Below, piece after piece: positions 33,341 through 42,493 of a stretch of 64,000 nt of DNA. The translations under genes and the position numbers were made by a program. The number at the start of each line of letters is the position of its first letter. Position 1 is the stretch's first letter. This stretch comes from Lysobacter capsici (GTDB taxonomy: Bacteria; Pseudomonadota; Gammaproteobacteria; Xanthomonadales; Xanthomonadaceae): contig NZ_CP076103.1 in NCBI RefSeq assembly GCF_018732085.1, forward strand, positions 6,076,001 to 6,140,000. Reading direction: 5' to 3'. Below the pieces are notes generated by a model. That model saw only the letters and a list, made by a program, of their open reading frames with translations, searched no databases and was not told the origin of the DNA.

Positions 33341-34924
33341 ATGCACCCGACCCAGTTATTCGAGTTGGTGATCGTGATGTTCCTGGCGATCATCGCGCTG
33401 CACTACGCGGCCCACAAGCTCGGGTTGCCGCCGTCGGTGGGATTGCTCGCCGGAGGCGCCGCGCTCGCCTTCATTCCGGGCCTGCCCACCATCGCGGTCG
33501 ACCCCGAACTGGTGCTGGTCATTTTCCTGCCGCCGCTGCTGATGGACGGAGCGTGGTCGATCGCGCTGGCGCGATTGCGCCGCCATCTGATCGGCATCGG
33601 TTCGCTGGCCGTCGGCGCGGTGCTGTTCACCTGCGTCGTCGTGGCGGTGGTGACGCATCTGCTGTTTCCGTCGCTGCCGTGGGCCGCGTGCGCGGTACTC
33701 GGCGCGATCGTCTCGCCGCCCGATGCGGTCGCCGCCCGCGCCGTGCTGCAGCGGGTCAAGCTGCCGCGCCGCCTGCAGATCCTGCTCGAGGGCGAAAGCC
33801 TGCTCAACGACGCGAGTGGCCTGGTGCTGTTTCGCTTCGCCATTGCCGCCGGCGTCACCGGGGCCTTCAGCGCGGGCGATGCGGTCGGGAGTTTCTTCCT
33901 GCTGGCGCTCGGCGGCATCGTGGTCGGCGCCGTGGTCGGTACCGCCTGGGTCGTGTTGGTGCGCCGTCTCGAGGACGAATACCTGATCATCGCGGCCACG
34001 GTGCTGTTGTCCTGGACCGCTTACCTGCTCGGCGAAATGCTGCACGTGTCCGGCGTCATCGCCACCGTGACCACCGGCCTGATCGCGAGCTGGCACCAGA
34101 GCAACGTGCTGTCGGCGTCCACGCGCATGCGCGGCACCTCGTTCTGGGAGGTCATGGTGTTTCTGATGGAGGCGTCGGTGTTCATCCTGATCGGGCTGTC
34201 GCTGCGCGGCGTGGTCGAACGCGGCGGTGGCTTCGGCGTGGTCGTCTCGACGATGGGATGGGACATCCTCGCGATCCTGGCCGCGCTGACCGTGGCGCGC
34301 TTTGCCTGGGTGTTCGGCTCCGACGCGGCGATCAAGCTGTGCAATGCGCTGGGGCTGCAACGCTACCAGCCCATCGGCGCGCGCGGCTCGACCGTGCTGA
34401 GCTGGGCGGGCGTCCGCGGCGTGGTCACCCTGGCGCTGGCGCTGAGCATTCCCGAAGGCTTCCCCGGCCGCGACTTCATCCTGGTCACCTCGTTCGCCGT
34501 CATTCTCGTCACCGTGCTCGTGCAGGGCACGACCCTGGGACGGGTGATCCAGTGGGCGAAGCTGAGCGAACCGGAGACGGAGAAACCGCGCCTGAGCATG
34601 AGCCAGGCCGAGGCCGCCATGGCCCAGGTGCAGTTCGCGATCATCCAGACCCTGGCCTACGACAGCGAAGGCACTCTCATCCATCCCAAGTTGCTGGAAA
34701 AGTACCAGCGCAAGGCGGTGGCGATCGTCGACTACGCCGAACGCACCGAGCACTACACGCCGCTGATCCACGCCCACTTCGATGTCGTCCTCGAAGCCGT
34801 CGCCTGCGGGCGCCGCGAACTCATTCGCCTGCATCGCGCCGGCGATATCGACGACGAGACGCTGCACGAACTCGAGCGCGATCTCGATCTCGAGGAGCTC
34901 AGCGCGATGTCGGCCAAGGCGTGA
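33341..34924 (+). CDS. CPA1-family Na+/H+ antiporter
   Basis: The 527-residue protein starts at ATG 33341, just before the first helix (QLFELVIVMFLAII); the frame extends upstream through non-family sequence. There are about 12 membrane helices. Signature motifs are FLPPLLMDGAW, AIVSPPDAVAARAVL, the ion-binding GESLLNDASGLVLFRFAIA and WAGVRGVVTLALALSIP. A C-terminal hydrophilic tail of about 100 residues is helical and acidic (DETLHELERDLDLEEL). It exchanges Na+ (or K+) for protons at the inner membrane for pH and salt balance. It stands alone. Confidence 0.93.
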   Translation: MHPTQLFELVIVMFLAIIALHYAAHKLGLPPSVGLLAGGAALAFIPGLPTIAVDPELVLVIFLPPLLMDGAWSIALARLRRHLIGIGSLAVGAVLFTCVVVAVVTHLLFPSLPWAACAVLGAIVSPPDAVAARAVLQRVKLPRRLQILLEGESLLNDASGLVLFRFAIAAGVTGAFSAGDAVGSFFLLALGGIVVGAVVGTAWVVLVRRLEDEYLIIAATVLLSWTAYLLGEMLHVSGVIATVTTGLIASWHQSNVLSASTRMRGTSFWEVMVFLMEASVFILIGLSLRGVVERGGGFGVVVSTMGWDILAILAALTVARFAWVFGSDAAIKLCNALGLQRYQPIGARGSTVLSWAGVRGVVTLALALSIPEGFPGRDFILVTSFAVILVTVLVQGTTLGRVIQWAKLSEPETEKPRLSMSQAEAAMAQVQFAIIQTLAYDSEGTLIHPKLLEKYQRKAVAIVDYAERTEHYTPLIHAHFDVVLEAVACGRRELIRLHRAGDIDDETLHELERDLDLEELSAMSAKA

Positions 34925-35094
34925 TGGGCTCACAACACCGTTGAGGCCCGCTACTGGCCGGAAACGGACTTCCGCGTTTTTTACGCGCCGAATGGCCGTG
35001 TCTTCGCACGGTCCCGCGAGCGTCCGATCCGGGCCCGATCCATTGCCGGCACCGGCTGGCATAATCGGACTTGGTTGATAACAGGACCGCATGA

Positions 35095-35988
35095 ATGGCC
35101 GCGGAGAGCTACGATCAACTCGCTGTCTTCGCGGTCGTCGCCCGCGAGCGCAGCTTCACCCGCGCCGCCGCCAAGCTCGGCATGTCGCAGCCGGCATTGA
35201 GCCGGTCCATGCGTCAACTGGAAGAGCGGCTCGGAGTCCGGCTCCTGGCGCGCACGACCCGCAGCGTATCGCCCACCGAAGCGGGCGAACATCTGCTCAA
35301 GGTGCTCGCGCCCAGGTTCGAGGAAATCAACACCGAACTGGCGTTGCTCAGCGAATTCCGCGACAAGCCCGCGGGCAAGCTGCGCATCACCGCCGGCGAG
35401 CATGCGGCGATCGCGGTCCTGCAACCGGTGCTCGCGAAGCTGTTGCCCGACAACCCCGATCTGCACATCGAAGTCATCGTGGACTACGGCCTGACCGACA
35501 TCGTGGCCGAGAACTTCGACGCCGGGGTTCGCCTGGGCGAACAGGTCGCCAAGGACATGATCGCGGTGCGTATCGGTCCCGACATGCGCATGGCCGTCGT
35601 CGGCTCCCCCGACTACTTCGCCCGGCATCCGCGCCCGACGACCCCACACGATCTGACCGGGCAGAACTGCATCACGATCCGTCTGCCGACCTACGGCGGC
35701 ATCTACCCCTGGGAGTTCGAAAAGAAGGGGAAGGAACTGAAAGTGCGTGTCGAAGGGCAACTGGTGTTCAACAACATCGCCATGCGCCTGGATGCGGCCC
35801 TGAAAGGTCTGGGCCTGGCCTATATGCCGGAAGATCTGGTGACGAGGCACGTGGCGGAGGGACGATTGATCCGGGTGCTTTCGGATTGGTGCGAACCGTT
35901 CCCGGGATACCACCTTTACTACCCGAGCCGGCGCCAGAGCTCGCCGGCTTTCACCTTGTTCCGCGACGCGTTGCGCTACACGGGCTGA
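35095..35988 (+). CDS. LysR-family transcriptional regulator
   Basis: The 297-residue protein has an N-terminal winged HTH (LAVFAVVARERSFTRAAAKLGMSQPALSRSMRQLEERLGVRLLARTTRSV) and a C-terminal type 2 periplasmic-binding-like effector domain typical of the DsdA/AaeR branch (GKLRITAGEHAA, FDAGVRLGEQV, GLGLAYMPEDLV). It converges on the aldo/keto reductase operon. In related genomes such a LysR gene usually sits next to a similar operon, so it is the likely regulator; the candidate site lies at the far promoter end (41269-41298). Confidence 0.93.
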   Translation: MAAESYDQLAVFAVVARERSFTRAAAKLGMSQPALSRSMRQLEERLGVRLLARTTRSVSPTEAGEHLLKVLAPRFEEINTELALLSEFRDKPAGKLRITAGEHAAIAVLQPVLAKLLPDNPDLHIEVIVDYGLTDIVAENFDAGVRLGEQVAKDMIAVRIGPDMRMAVVGSPDYFARHPRPTTPHDLTGQNCITIRLPTYGGIYPWEFEKKGKELKVRVEGQLVFNNIAMRLDAALKGLGLAYMPEDLVTRHVAEGRLIRVLSDWCEPFPGYHLYYPSRRQSSPAFTLFRDALRYTG

Positions 35989-36003
35989 CCGTCGTTTCGT
36001 CAC

Positions 36004-36879
36004 TTACGCATCGGGGATCTGCCTGCCGTAGTTCTCCAAGGTGACGCTGTCGGGCTCCGGGCCGCTGCGTACACCGGTATCGAGCGCGTCGATCTGCGCG
36101 AGCTGCCCGGGGCTGAGTTCGAAGTCGAACACCTCCAGGTTCTCGACGATACGCTCGGGCTTGGTCGATTTCGGGATGACCGCGCGCCCGTGCTGCAGGT
36201 GCCAGCGCAGCATCACTTGCGCGGCGGACTTGCCGTGCTCGCGCGCGATCCGCTGCAATGTCGGGTCATCGAACGTGCTCCGCTCGCCTCGGTAATAGGA
36301 GGTGATGCCGCCCATGGGCGACCAGGCCTGAGTCACGATGCCCAGTTCGACGTGGAGGCGCTGCAGTTCGTTCTGCTGGAAGTAGGGATGGACTTCGATC
36401 TGGTTCACCGCGGGCACCACCGAGGTTTCCGTCAACAGGCGCCGCAGCACCTGCGGCATGAAATTGCTGACCCCGATGGCGCGCACCTTGCCGTCGGCCA
36501 GCAGTTTCTCCAACGCCTTGTAAGCGCCGACGGTCAAATCGAAACGGCTGGTCAAGGGCTGATGCAACAGCAGCAGATCGAGTCGATCGACGCCCAGCTT
36601 GCCGGCGCTTTTGTCGAACGCATGCAAGGTGGCGTCGTAGCCGTAGTCGCTGATCCACACCTTCGTTTCGATAAAGAGGTCGTCCCGGGCGAGGCCGGAG
36701 CGCCGGAGGGCTTCGCCCACTTCGCGTTCGTTGGCGTAGGCAGCGGCCGTGTCGACGAGGCGATAACCCACCCGCAAGGCGTCCTGCACGGCGGCGGCCG
36801 TCGCCTCGGGCGGGGCCTGAAACACCCCCAGGCCCAGCATCGGCATGACCACGCCGTTGTTCAAAGTGATCGTTTGCAT
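36004..36879 (-). CDS. Aldo/keto reductase
   Basis: The 291-residue TIM-barrel oxidoreductase uses NADPH. The catalytic tetrad is readable: Asp and Tyr in LVDTAAAYANE, Lys in FIETKVW, and His in LLLLHQP. NADP-binding C-terminal segment IPKSTKPERIVENLEVF is present. It is a full-length DkgA/DkgB-like member. It is the last gene of the minus-strand operon, 11 bp after the CMD-family gene. Confidence 0.93.
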   Translation of the reverse strand: MQTITLNNGVVMPMLGLGVFQAPPEATAAAVQDALRVGYRLVDTAAAYANEREVGEALRRSGLARDDLFIETKVWISDYGYDATLHAFDKSAGKLGVDRLDLLLLHQPLTSRFDLTVGAYKALEKLLADGKVRAIGVSNFMPQVLRRLLTETSVVPAVNQIEVHPYFQQNELQRLHVELGIVTQAWSPMGGITSYYRGERSTFDDPTLQRIAREHGKSAAQVMLRWHLQHGRAVIPKSTKPERIVENLEVFDFELSPGQLAQIDALDTGVRSGPEPDSVTLENYGRQIPDA

Positions 36880-36889
36880 GCGCTTGTCC

Positions 36890-37666
36890 TCACGGCTTGG
36901 CGGTTTGGGCCAGGTGCTGGTCGAGCGCCTCGCGGGCGCGCCTGGCGGCGTCGGCGTGACCGTCTTCGGCCAGCGATTGGATGAGTTGACGCAACTGCGA
37001 AACGGTCAGGCCCACCCGCAGGCTGGCCGCCATGTGCGAGCGCAGTTGCGGCTCCACGCCCGCGGTCGCGGCCAACGCGCCCACGGTGGCCAGTTCGCGG
37101 CTGCGCCAGTCGAGGTTGTCGCGCTCGAAGATGTCGCCGAACAGATGCGCCTGCAGGTATTGGTTGATGACGGGTGCGAACTCGAACACCGGGCCTTTGA
37201 CCGGCGCGCCGGAGATTGCGGTCTGGTTGGCCGCGCCGGCGGCGATCAACGCATCGCCGGTCGGAATCGCTTGGCCGGGCTCGCGCCCCGGCGCATCCTG
37301 GATGCCGCGCTGCTTGCGCGCCTGGATCACCTTTATCAGTTCGCCCAAGGCATTGAGGCTGCGCGGAAACCCGGTGTAGGCGTAAAGCTGCACCAGGATT
37401 TCCCTGGCCTCGCTGACGGTCAGGCCCGCGTCGAGCCCGCGGTTCAAGGCGGCGTCGAGCCGCGGCATGTCGCTGATGGCCATGGCGGCCCCGATCGGCG
37501 CGATGGCCTGCTGTTTGGCGGACAGTGTCTCGGAAGCGGGTTGTTCGACGGTCATGGCCTGCGGCTCCACGGTGTGGCCGGTGGCGGCAACGGGCGCGAA
37601 CGCCAGCAAGGCCAGAACGGCGATGAGCGGACGGCTGTGCCGGCGCGGGCGAGATGGCGGGGTCAT
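36890..37666 (-). CDS. Exported carboxymuconolactone-decarboxylase-family protein
   Basis: The 258-residue protein has a signal peptide (basic start, LIAVLALLAFAPVAATG). Two CMD-type helical repeats are visible, one about 60-130 (DAGLTVSEAREILVQLYAYTGFPRSLNAL) and one about 180-245 (RELATVGALAATAGVEPQLRSHMAASLRVGLTVSQLRQLI). The CxxC of AhpD-type peroxidases is missing; Ala fills its position. A decarboxylase or scaffold role is possible. It is the operon partner of the reductases. Confidence 0.85.
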   Translation of the reverse strand: MTPPSRPRRHSRPLIAVLALLAFAPVAATGHTVEPQAMTVEQPASETLSAKQQAIAPIGAAMAISDMPRLDAALNRGLDAGLTVSEAREILVQLYAYTGFPRSLNALGELIKVIQARKQRGIQDAPGREPGQAIPTGDALIAAGAANQTAISGAPVKGPVFEFAPVINQYLQAHLFGDIFERDNLDWRSRELATVGALAATAGVEPQLRSHMAASLRVGLTVSQLRQLIQSLAEDGHADAARRAREALDQHLAQTAKP

Positions 37667-37685
37667 GGGACGATCTGCGGTGCGC

Positions 37686-38576
37686 TTACTTCGGCGCCAG
37701 CTCGCCGAACCAGTAGGACGCGGTGACGCCGCCGTCCATGAGGAAATCGCTGCCGGTGATGAAGGCGCCGTCGGGCCCCATCAGCAGCGCGCCCACGGCG
37801 CCGACCTCATCGGGCGTGCCGGCGCGGCCTGCCGGGCACCGCTCGATCATGCGCCGATATCCTTCGCCGCGTGGTCCGTTCAATTCGTCCTTGGCCAGCG
37901 GCGTGATGATGATGCCGGGGCTGATGGTGTTGAGCCGCGCGCCGCGTTCGCCCCAGCGCAGCGCTTCGGCCATCACGCGCAGCGAGTTGCCGCGCTTGGA
38001 CAGCTGGTAGGCATGCAGGCTGTCGCTCACCTGGTCCGGTTGCAGTAAAGGCAGCGAAAGCAGTTCGTCGGCGGGTGTCTGCGCGAGGGCCTTGTTTTGT
38101 TCGGCCGTCAGCGCGCCCAGACGATGGCCCGATTGCGAGGCGATGACGACGCCCGCGCCGCCCGGCGCGATCAGGTTGCCGAAAAGCTCCAGCACCAGCG
38201 CCGTGCCGTACAGATCCACCGACAAGATGGCGCCTGGCGACGCCTGCGACGGCGAAACGCCGGCGGCGTGGATGACGCCGGTGATACGGCCGAGCGCCGC
38301 GGCCTGTTCGGCCAGCCGCGTCACCGAGGCTCGCAAGGACACATCGACGGTAGCGGTATGCGTCTGATACCCCGCATTGCCCATCACGGTCGCGGCGCGC
38401 TCGGCGTTGTCGATGCTCAGGTCGGCAAGCAGGATCTGCTTTGCCACGCCCACGCGTCGCGCGATGGCCTGTCCGATGGCGCCCGGTCCGATGACCACGA
38501 TGACCTCGTCGATGCGCGCATTCGTGCTCGCCGGTTCGCGGCTGTCGGCATGGCTAGCGGGCGTTGTACTGGTCAT
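37686..38576 (-). CDS. Short-chain dehydrogenase/reductase
   Basis: The 296-residue Rossmann enzyme has a coenzyme loop reading GPGAIGQAIARR rather than the common TGxxxGxG. The active site YQLSKRG holds the Tyr/Lys pair, preceded by ASQSGHR with the Ser. NTISPGIIITPL is the classic post-Lys segment and ITGSDFLMDGG the C-terminal motif. It is NAD(P)-dependent and its substrate is unknown. It overlaps the cupin gene by 23 bp. Confidence 0.93.
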   Translation of the reverse strand: MTSTTPASHADSREPASTNARIDEVIVVIGPGAIGQAIARRVGVAKQILLADLSIDNAERAATVMGNAGYQTHTATVDVSLRASVTRLAEQAAALGRITGVIHAAGVSPSQASPGAILSVDLYGTALVLELFGNLIAPGGAGVVIASQSGHRLGALTAEQNKALAQTPADELLSLPLLQPDQVSDSLHAYQLSKRGNSLRVMAEALRWGERGARLNTISPGIIITPLAKDELNGPRGEGYRRMIERCPAGRAGTPDEVGAVGALLMGPDGAFITGSDFLMDGGVTASYWFGELAPK

Positions 38577-39024
38577 CGGTCACCTTCTCCATCCATTCCA
38601 CGCTCTTGCCGTCCACCGAGCCGGTCACGGCCAGGTGGGTCATTGCCGTCGTCGCCGCGGCGCCATGCCAATGCTTGACCCCAGGCGGGCAGACGATCAC
38701 GTCGCCGGGCCGGATTTCCTGCACCGGCTTGCCCCACTCCTGCACCCGGCCAACGCCGGACACGACCAGCAATCGTTGACCGGCCGGATGCGTGTGCCAC
38801 GCCGAACGCGCGCCCGGCTCGAAGGAGACGTAAGCCCCCGACGCCCGGATGTTTTCATCGGCGGCAAACACAGGATCGACGCGCACCCGCCCGGTGAAAT
38901 ACTCGGCCGGCCCCGGCGTCGAGGCCTGGCTGCCCGCGCGGGCGATTCGCTGCGAGGCCGCTTCGCCGGCCTGCGCGGCCGGGGTTGCGATACAAACGGC
39001 CATTCCCAACAGGGTGTTCGCCAT
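38554..39024 (-). CDS. Exported cupin-domain protein
   Basis: The 156-residue protein starts at 39024 because AGGAG lies about 9 bp upstream; an ATG at 39045 overlaps that site. Signal peptide ends AAQAG. The cupin metal site is complete: H77, H79, Q83 (WHTHPAGQ) and H118/H120 (KHWH), with GDVIVCPPG as the second motif start. This resembles small metal cupins next to carboxymuconolactone decarboxylases, possibly a quercetinase- or isomerase-like enzyme. It is an operon member. Confidence 0.9.
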   Translation of the reverse strand: MANTLLGMAVCIATPAAQAGEAASQRIARAGSQASTPGPAEYFTGRVRVDPVFAADENIRASGAYVSFEPGARSAWHTHPAGQRLLVVSGVGRVQEWGKPVQEIRPGDVIVCPPGVKHWHGAAATTAMTHLAVTGSVDGKSVEWMEKVTDDQYNAR

Positions 39025-39071
39025 GATGGATGCTCCTGTGCTCATCGTGATCAGCGCCTCTGTCGTTCGCG

Positions 39072-40127
39072 TTACAGGGTTCTGCCGAAAAACTGCGTCA
39101 ACTTTTCGACGGCGGCGTCCACGTACCTGGGCACCCAGTAAGTTTCGATGTGGGTGGCGCCGTCGAGCTTGAACAGTTCCTTGTCCTTCGTGCCGGTGGC
39201 CTTGGCGAAGGCGTCTTCGCTCATGTAGAGGCTGTCGGCCTTGCTGCCGGCGATCATCAACAGCGGCTTGTCGATCAGCGCGATCTGGTCGGTGGCATCC
39301 CAACGCATGAGGTCCAGCAAGCTGCTCGTGGTGTACTTGAACGTCGAGCCCGGATGCGCGTGGGTCTTCCAGTAATACTCATATCCTTGCCGATACAGAT
39401 CGAACCCAAGCTTGGCGATCTGCTCGTCGGTCAGGTTCGCGTCTGCCGAATACTGCACTTCGCCGCCGGCCGCTTCCTGTGCCCGCGCGGCGGACGCTTG
39501 CTGAAGGCGCTGCGCGATCGTGTCCAGTTGCGAATCGACGTAGCCGTTGCGGCGGACGCGACCGGAGTTGAACATGCTGATGGTCGCGATCGCGTTGAAG
39601 CGCTTGTCGGTCTGCGCCGCGGCCAAGGCGTACCCGCCGCCGCCGCAGATGCCCAGCAGGCCCAACCGCCTGGTATCCACGCCGGGATAGCGGGCGATGT
39701 AGTCGGCCATGCCGTGGATGTCCTCGATGCGGAAAGCGGGCTTGTCGACGTTGCGCGGCTGACCGCCGCTGGCGCCCTGATAGGCCGCATCGGCGGTGAT
39801 CGTGATGTAGCCACGCTCGGCCAGGCGTTGCGCATACAGGCCCGCGACCTGTTCCTTGACGCCGCCATTGGGGTGCGCCACGACGATCGCCGGATAGCTC
39901 TTGGTGCGGTCGTAATCGGCGGGCGTGTAGACATTGGCCGCGATCTCCACACCGTTGAGCCGGTAGGACACCGGGTGGATGTTGACCTCGCCCGCTTCGT
40001 TCGCGGTGATCGCGCCTTCATAGGCCAGCGTGAACGGGTTGAGCTTGTAGTCCGCGGCCGCGGCGTTGCCGATGGACAGACCGATCATCGCCGCCAGGAC
40101 CGTGGCTTGGATGGTTGTACGCTTCAT
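39072..40127 (-). CDS. Exported alpha/beta hydrolase with Cys nucleophile (DLH-like)
   Basis: The 351-residue protein has a signal peptide (ends NAAAA). The oxyanion segment is VVAHPNGG. The nucleophile elbow G-I-C161-G-G-G places Cys where most hydrolases have Ser, as in dienelactone hydrolases and the YcjY group. A late acidic residue (AGSKADSLYM) and His (LDGATHIETYW) complete the triad. It may cleave a lactone made by the operon's reductases. RBS GGAG lies 7 bp upstream, and the next gene upstream ends 13 bp before. Confidence 0.88.
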   Translation of the reverse strand: MKRTTIQATVLAAMIGLSIGNAAAADYKLNPFTLAYEGAITANEAGEVNIHPVSYRLNGVEIAANVYTPADYDRTKSYPAIVVAHPNGGVKEQVAGLYAQRLAERGYITITADAAYQGASGGQPRNVDKPAFRIEDIHGMADYIARYPGVDTRRLGLLGICGGGGYALAAAQTDKRFNAIATISMFNSGRVRRNGYVDSQLDTIAQRLQQASAARAQEAAGGEVQYSADANLTDEQIAKLGFDLYRQGYEYYWKTHAHPGSTFKYTTSSLLDLMRWDATDQIALIDKPLLMIAGSKADSLYMSEDAFAKATGTKDKELFKLDGATHIETYWVPRYVDAAVEKLTQFFGRTL

Positions 40128-40140
40128 GTGGAGGCTCCGG

Positions 40141-41226
40141 TCAATCCAGGTTGTTGTCGGCGAGGAACTTCGACACCAAGTCCGCGATCTGGAGATTGTT
40201 GAGGTCGGAAAAAGGAAAGTGGGTGTTGCCCTTGATGCCGATGTCGGGCAGATGAACGAGTTGCACGTCGCCGCCGTGCCGGTTGACCGTGTCGCGCCAT
40301 TGACGCGCCATTTCCAGACGCGCGCGCCAGCTGTCCTGCGCGGGCAGACGAACCGGCTGCGCGGGAATGTTGTCGCCGTAGTAGATGACGATGGGGATGC
40401 GGGTCAGCGATTCGAATTGCGCCTTCGGTACGACCCGCGGCTTGAGGGTGTCGAAGGCGCTGGCGATCGGCTCGGGCGCCTCGCCGTCGGGAAATACGAA
40501 ATCGCTGCCGGGTTCGAACGCGACGATGGCTTTCACGTTGCGGTTCTTGGTGGCGGTCAGCCAGCCCGGACCGCCGCCCTGCGAATGCGTGAACAAGATG
40601 GCCGGACCGATCTTGTCCAGCAGGGCCGATACCCCGTTGGACGCGACCTCGATGTCGTAAGGCCCGGTGTTGGGCGTCATCGCGCGGAAGAACTGCTCCA
40701 GCGCCGCTGGCCCGCGCGGGAACTGGCTGCCCTCGAAGGCCTTGGGCCACAGGCCGATCCGGAACTGGTTGAACCAAAGCTGCTCGTCGGGCACCGGCTT
40801 GATGGTCGACTCGACCGTGCTTCGTCCGGCGTCGCCGCGGCGTGGCTGGTCGATGAGGTACGTGGAGAAGCGGCGACGCAGGAAAATGTTCTGGAAGCCC
40901 TCTCGCCCGTCGGCCGTGGTTTCCCAGGTCTTCGCCGACTGGCCCGCGCCGTGCCACATGACGATGGGAAGCGCGCGCGCGTTCACCGGGACCTGATAGA
41001 ACGCGTACACATGGTCGCCGTGGTAGGTCTGACCATCGGGCTTGGTGGGTTGGTACGGATCGAAGGTCCCTGGCTGAGCGAGGACGGTGCCACCGGCGAC
41101 CAGACTGCCTTGCGCCTTGATCGTCAGCGGGCCGCGATCGGCCGCGCTGGCATAGGCGCACAGGGCCAGATAAAGAACGCCCGCCTTGAACGCGGGCCTG
41201 CTGCTAGCGATGAGGTGCCAGTTCAT
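40141..41226 (-). CDS. Exported alpha/beta hydrolase (esterase)
   Basis: The 361-residue protein starts at 41226 and has a signal peptide (ends YASAA). It has VMWHGAGQSAKTW as the oxyanion loop, the nucleophile elbow HSQGGGPG, a late Asp in IYYGDN and His in GNTHFPFSD. The insertion of about 60 residues with W/F-rich segments (DEQLWFNQFRIGLWPKAF) is typical of this family. It is the first gene of the six-gene operon; a 30-bp inverted repeat lies 43 bp upstream. Confidence 0.9.
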   Translation of the reverse strand: MNWHLIASSRPAFKAGVLYLALCAYASAADRGPLTIKAQGSLVAGGTVLAQPGTFDPYQPTKPDGQTYHGDHVYAFYQVPVNARALPIVMWHGAGQSAKTWETTADGREGFQNIFLRRRFSTYLIDQPRRGDAGRSTVESTIKPVPDEQLWFNQFRIGLWPKAFEGSQFPRGPAALEQFFRAMTPNTGPYDIEVASNGVSALLDKIGPAILFTHSQGGGPGWLTATKNRNVKAIVAFEPGSDFVFPDGEAPEPIASAFDTLKPRVVPKAQFESLTRIPIVIYYGDNIPAQPVRLPAQDSWRARLEMARQWRDTVNRHGGDVQLVHLPDIGIKGNTHFPFSDLNNLQIADLVSKFLADNNLD

Positions 41227-41613
41227 GGACGGCTCTCGGTCGGGAATCACCGAGAGCAACCTACGCCTCAACTATTGATAGATATAGATCAATAGTTGGA
41301 TAGAAATAATGCCTATTTGGTATAAATCGCCACTCGCGGAATCCTGCGCAACGTGATGATCGTCCTGCTCCGGAAGCGGACAGGACGCTGCTCGAACCAG
41401 TCCGCACCAACGATATCCGCCATCGGCCGAAAGCCGCCCGCATCCGCTCAACGGATAAGTCGCGTCGCTCGTCGATTTCGCAATCGGCCACTCGTCGCTA
41501 CAGGAAAGGCAGACCACGGGGCTTATGAACTACTCACGAGCGCATGCCGGGGACACCTTCAACCCTCGACCCATAGCGCGCAGCCACGACCTTGAACCCA
41601 CCGGAGCAAACCG
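41227..41613. other. Divergent intergenic region, operon / GST
   Basis: This is 387 bp containing the inverted repeat at 41269-41298 and an AT-rich segment (41269-41330), unusual for this GC-rich genome. The remaining 280 bp toward the GST gene hold nothing recognisable. Confidence 0.5.
41269..41298 (-). promoter_or_regulatory. LysR-type operator at the operon promoter
   Basis: CAACTATTGAT-AGATATAG-ATCAATAGTTG has perfect 11-bp arms around an 8-base spacer. Size, AT-richness and the ATTG/CAAT halves fit a LysR-family recognition site just upstream of the six-gene operon. Confidence 0.7.
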
Positions 41614-42285
41614 ATGAACCCGACCATCACCGCATTCGAATCCTCGCCCGATCGCGGCAAGGGACTGGCCCGCGACATGCGCGTCCGCTGGACGCTCGAG
41701 GAAGTCGGACAGCCTTACCAGGTGCGCACGCTTTCCTTCAGCGACATGAAGCAGCCCGCGCATCTGGCGCTGCATCCGTTCGGGCAGATTCCGACCTATG
41801 AGGACGGCGACCTGGCGCTGTTCGAATCCGGCGCGATCGTGCTCCATCTCGCCGAGCGCCACCCGGGCCTGCTGCCGACCGAAGCGAACGCGCGCATGCG
41901 CGCGATCGCCTGGATGTTCGCCGCGCTCAACACCGTGGAACCGCCGATCGTCGAACGGTCCATGGCCTGGGTTTTCGAACGCGAGCAACCCTGGTACGCG
42001 CAGCGCCAGACGATGCTGGACGAGCGCGTGCGCCGGCGGCTCGGCGAACTTTCGCGCCGCCTCGGCGAGGCCGACTGGCTCGACGGCGCGTTCAGCGCGG
42101 GCGACGTGTTGATGGTGTCGGTGCTGTTGCGGCTGCAAAGTTCGGGCATCGTGGACGAGTATCCCAACCTCGCCGCGTACATCGCCCGCGCCACCGCGCG
42201 GCCGGCCTATCAGCGCGCGTTCGAGGCGCAGTGGGCGGTATTTCTCCAGGCTCAGTCGGCCGAGGGATCGTCGCCGGCGCGTTAG
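41614..42285 (+). CDS. Glutathione S-transferase
   Basis: The 223-residue protein has an N-terminal thioredoxin fold (LARDMRVRWTLEEVGQPYQVRTLSF ... HPFGQIPTYEDGDLALFESGAIVLHLAERH) with the glutathione-binding cis-Pro in QIPTY and E-S in LFESGAI. The C-terminal all-helical domain has AFSAGDVLMVSVLL. It is a beta/theta-like cytosolic detoxification enzyme. It stands alone behind GGAG. Confidence 0.92.
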   Translation: MNPTITAFESSPDRGKGLARDMRVRWTLEEVGQPYQVRTLSFSDMKQPAHLALHPFGQIPTYEDGDLALFESGAIVLHLAERHPGLLPTEANARMRAIAWMFAALNTVEPPIVERSMAWVFEREQPWYAQRQTMLDERVRRRLGELSRRLGEADWLDGAFSAGDVLMVSVLLRLQSSGIVDEYPNLAAYIARATARPAYQRAFEAQWAVFLQAQSAEGSSPAR

Positions 42286-42493
42286 TTCTTCCGACGACAT
42301 CCGGGGCCATCGCGGCAGTTCGGGCCCTGTATTGGAAGCGCTCAACGTCGTTCGAGACTGGAAACGACATGGAGCCGCGCGCACTGATCGAGAAACATCG
42401 GATCGTCCAGCCACGTCCGCTCTCCACCATGAGCGGACACCCGCACCTGCGCCACGCATCATGGCCGCGGCCGACATCGGCATAAGCCCGACC

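Noticed and set aside
33356..35092. 578-codon open frame antisense to the Na+/H+ antiporter gene
   Set aside because: It mirrors the antiporter codon pattern and its Asp/His/Gln/Arg-rich translation lacks protein features.
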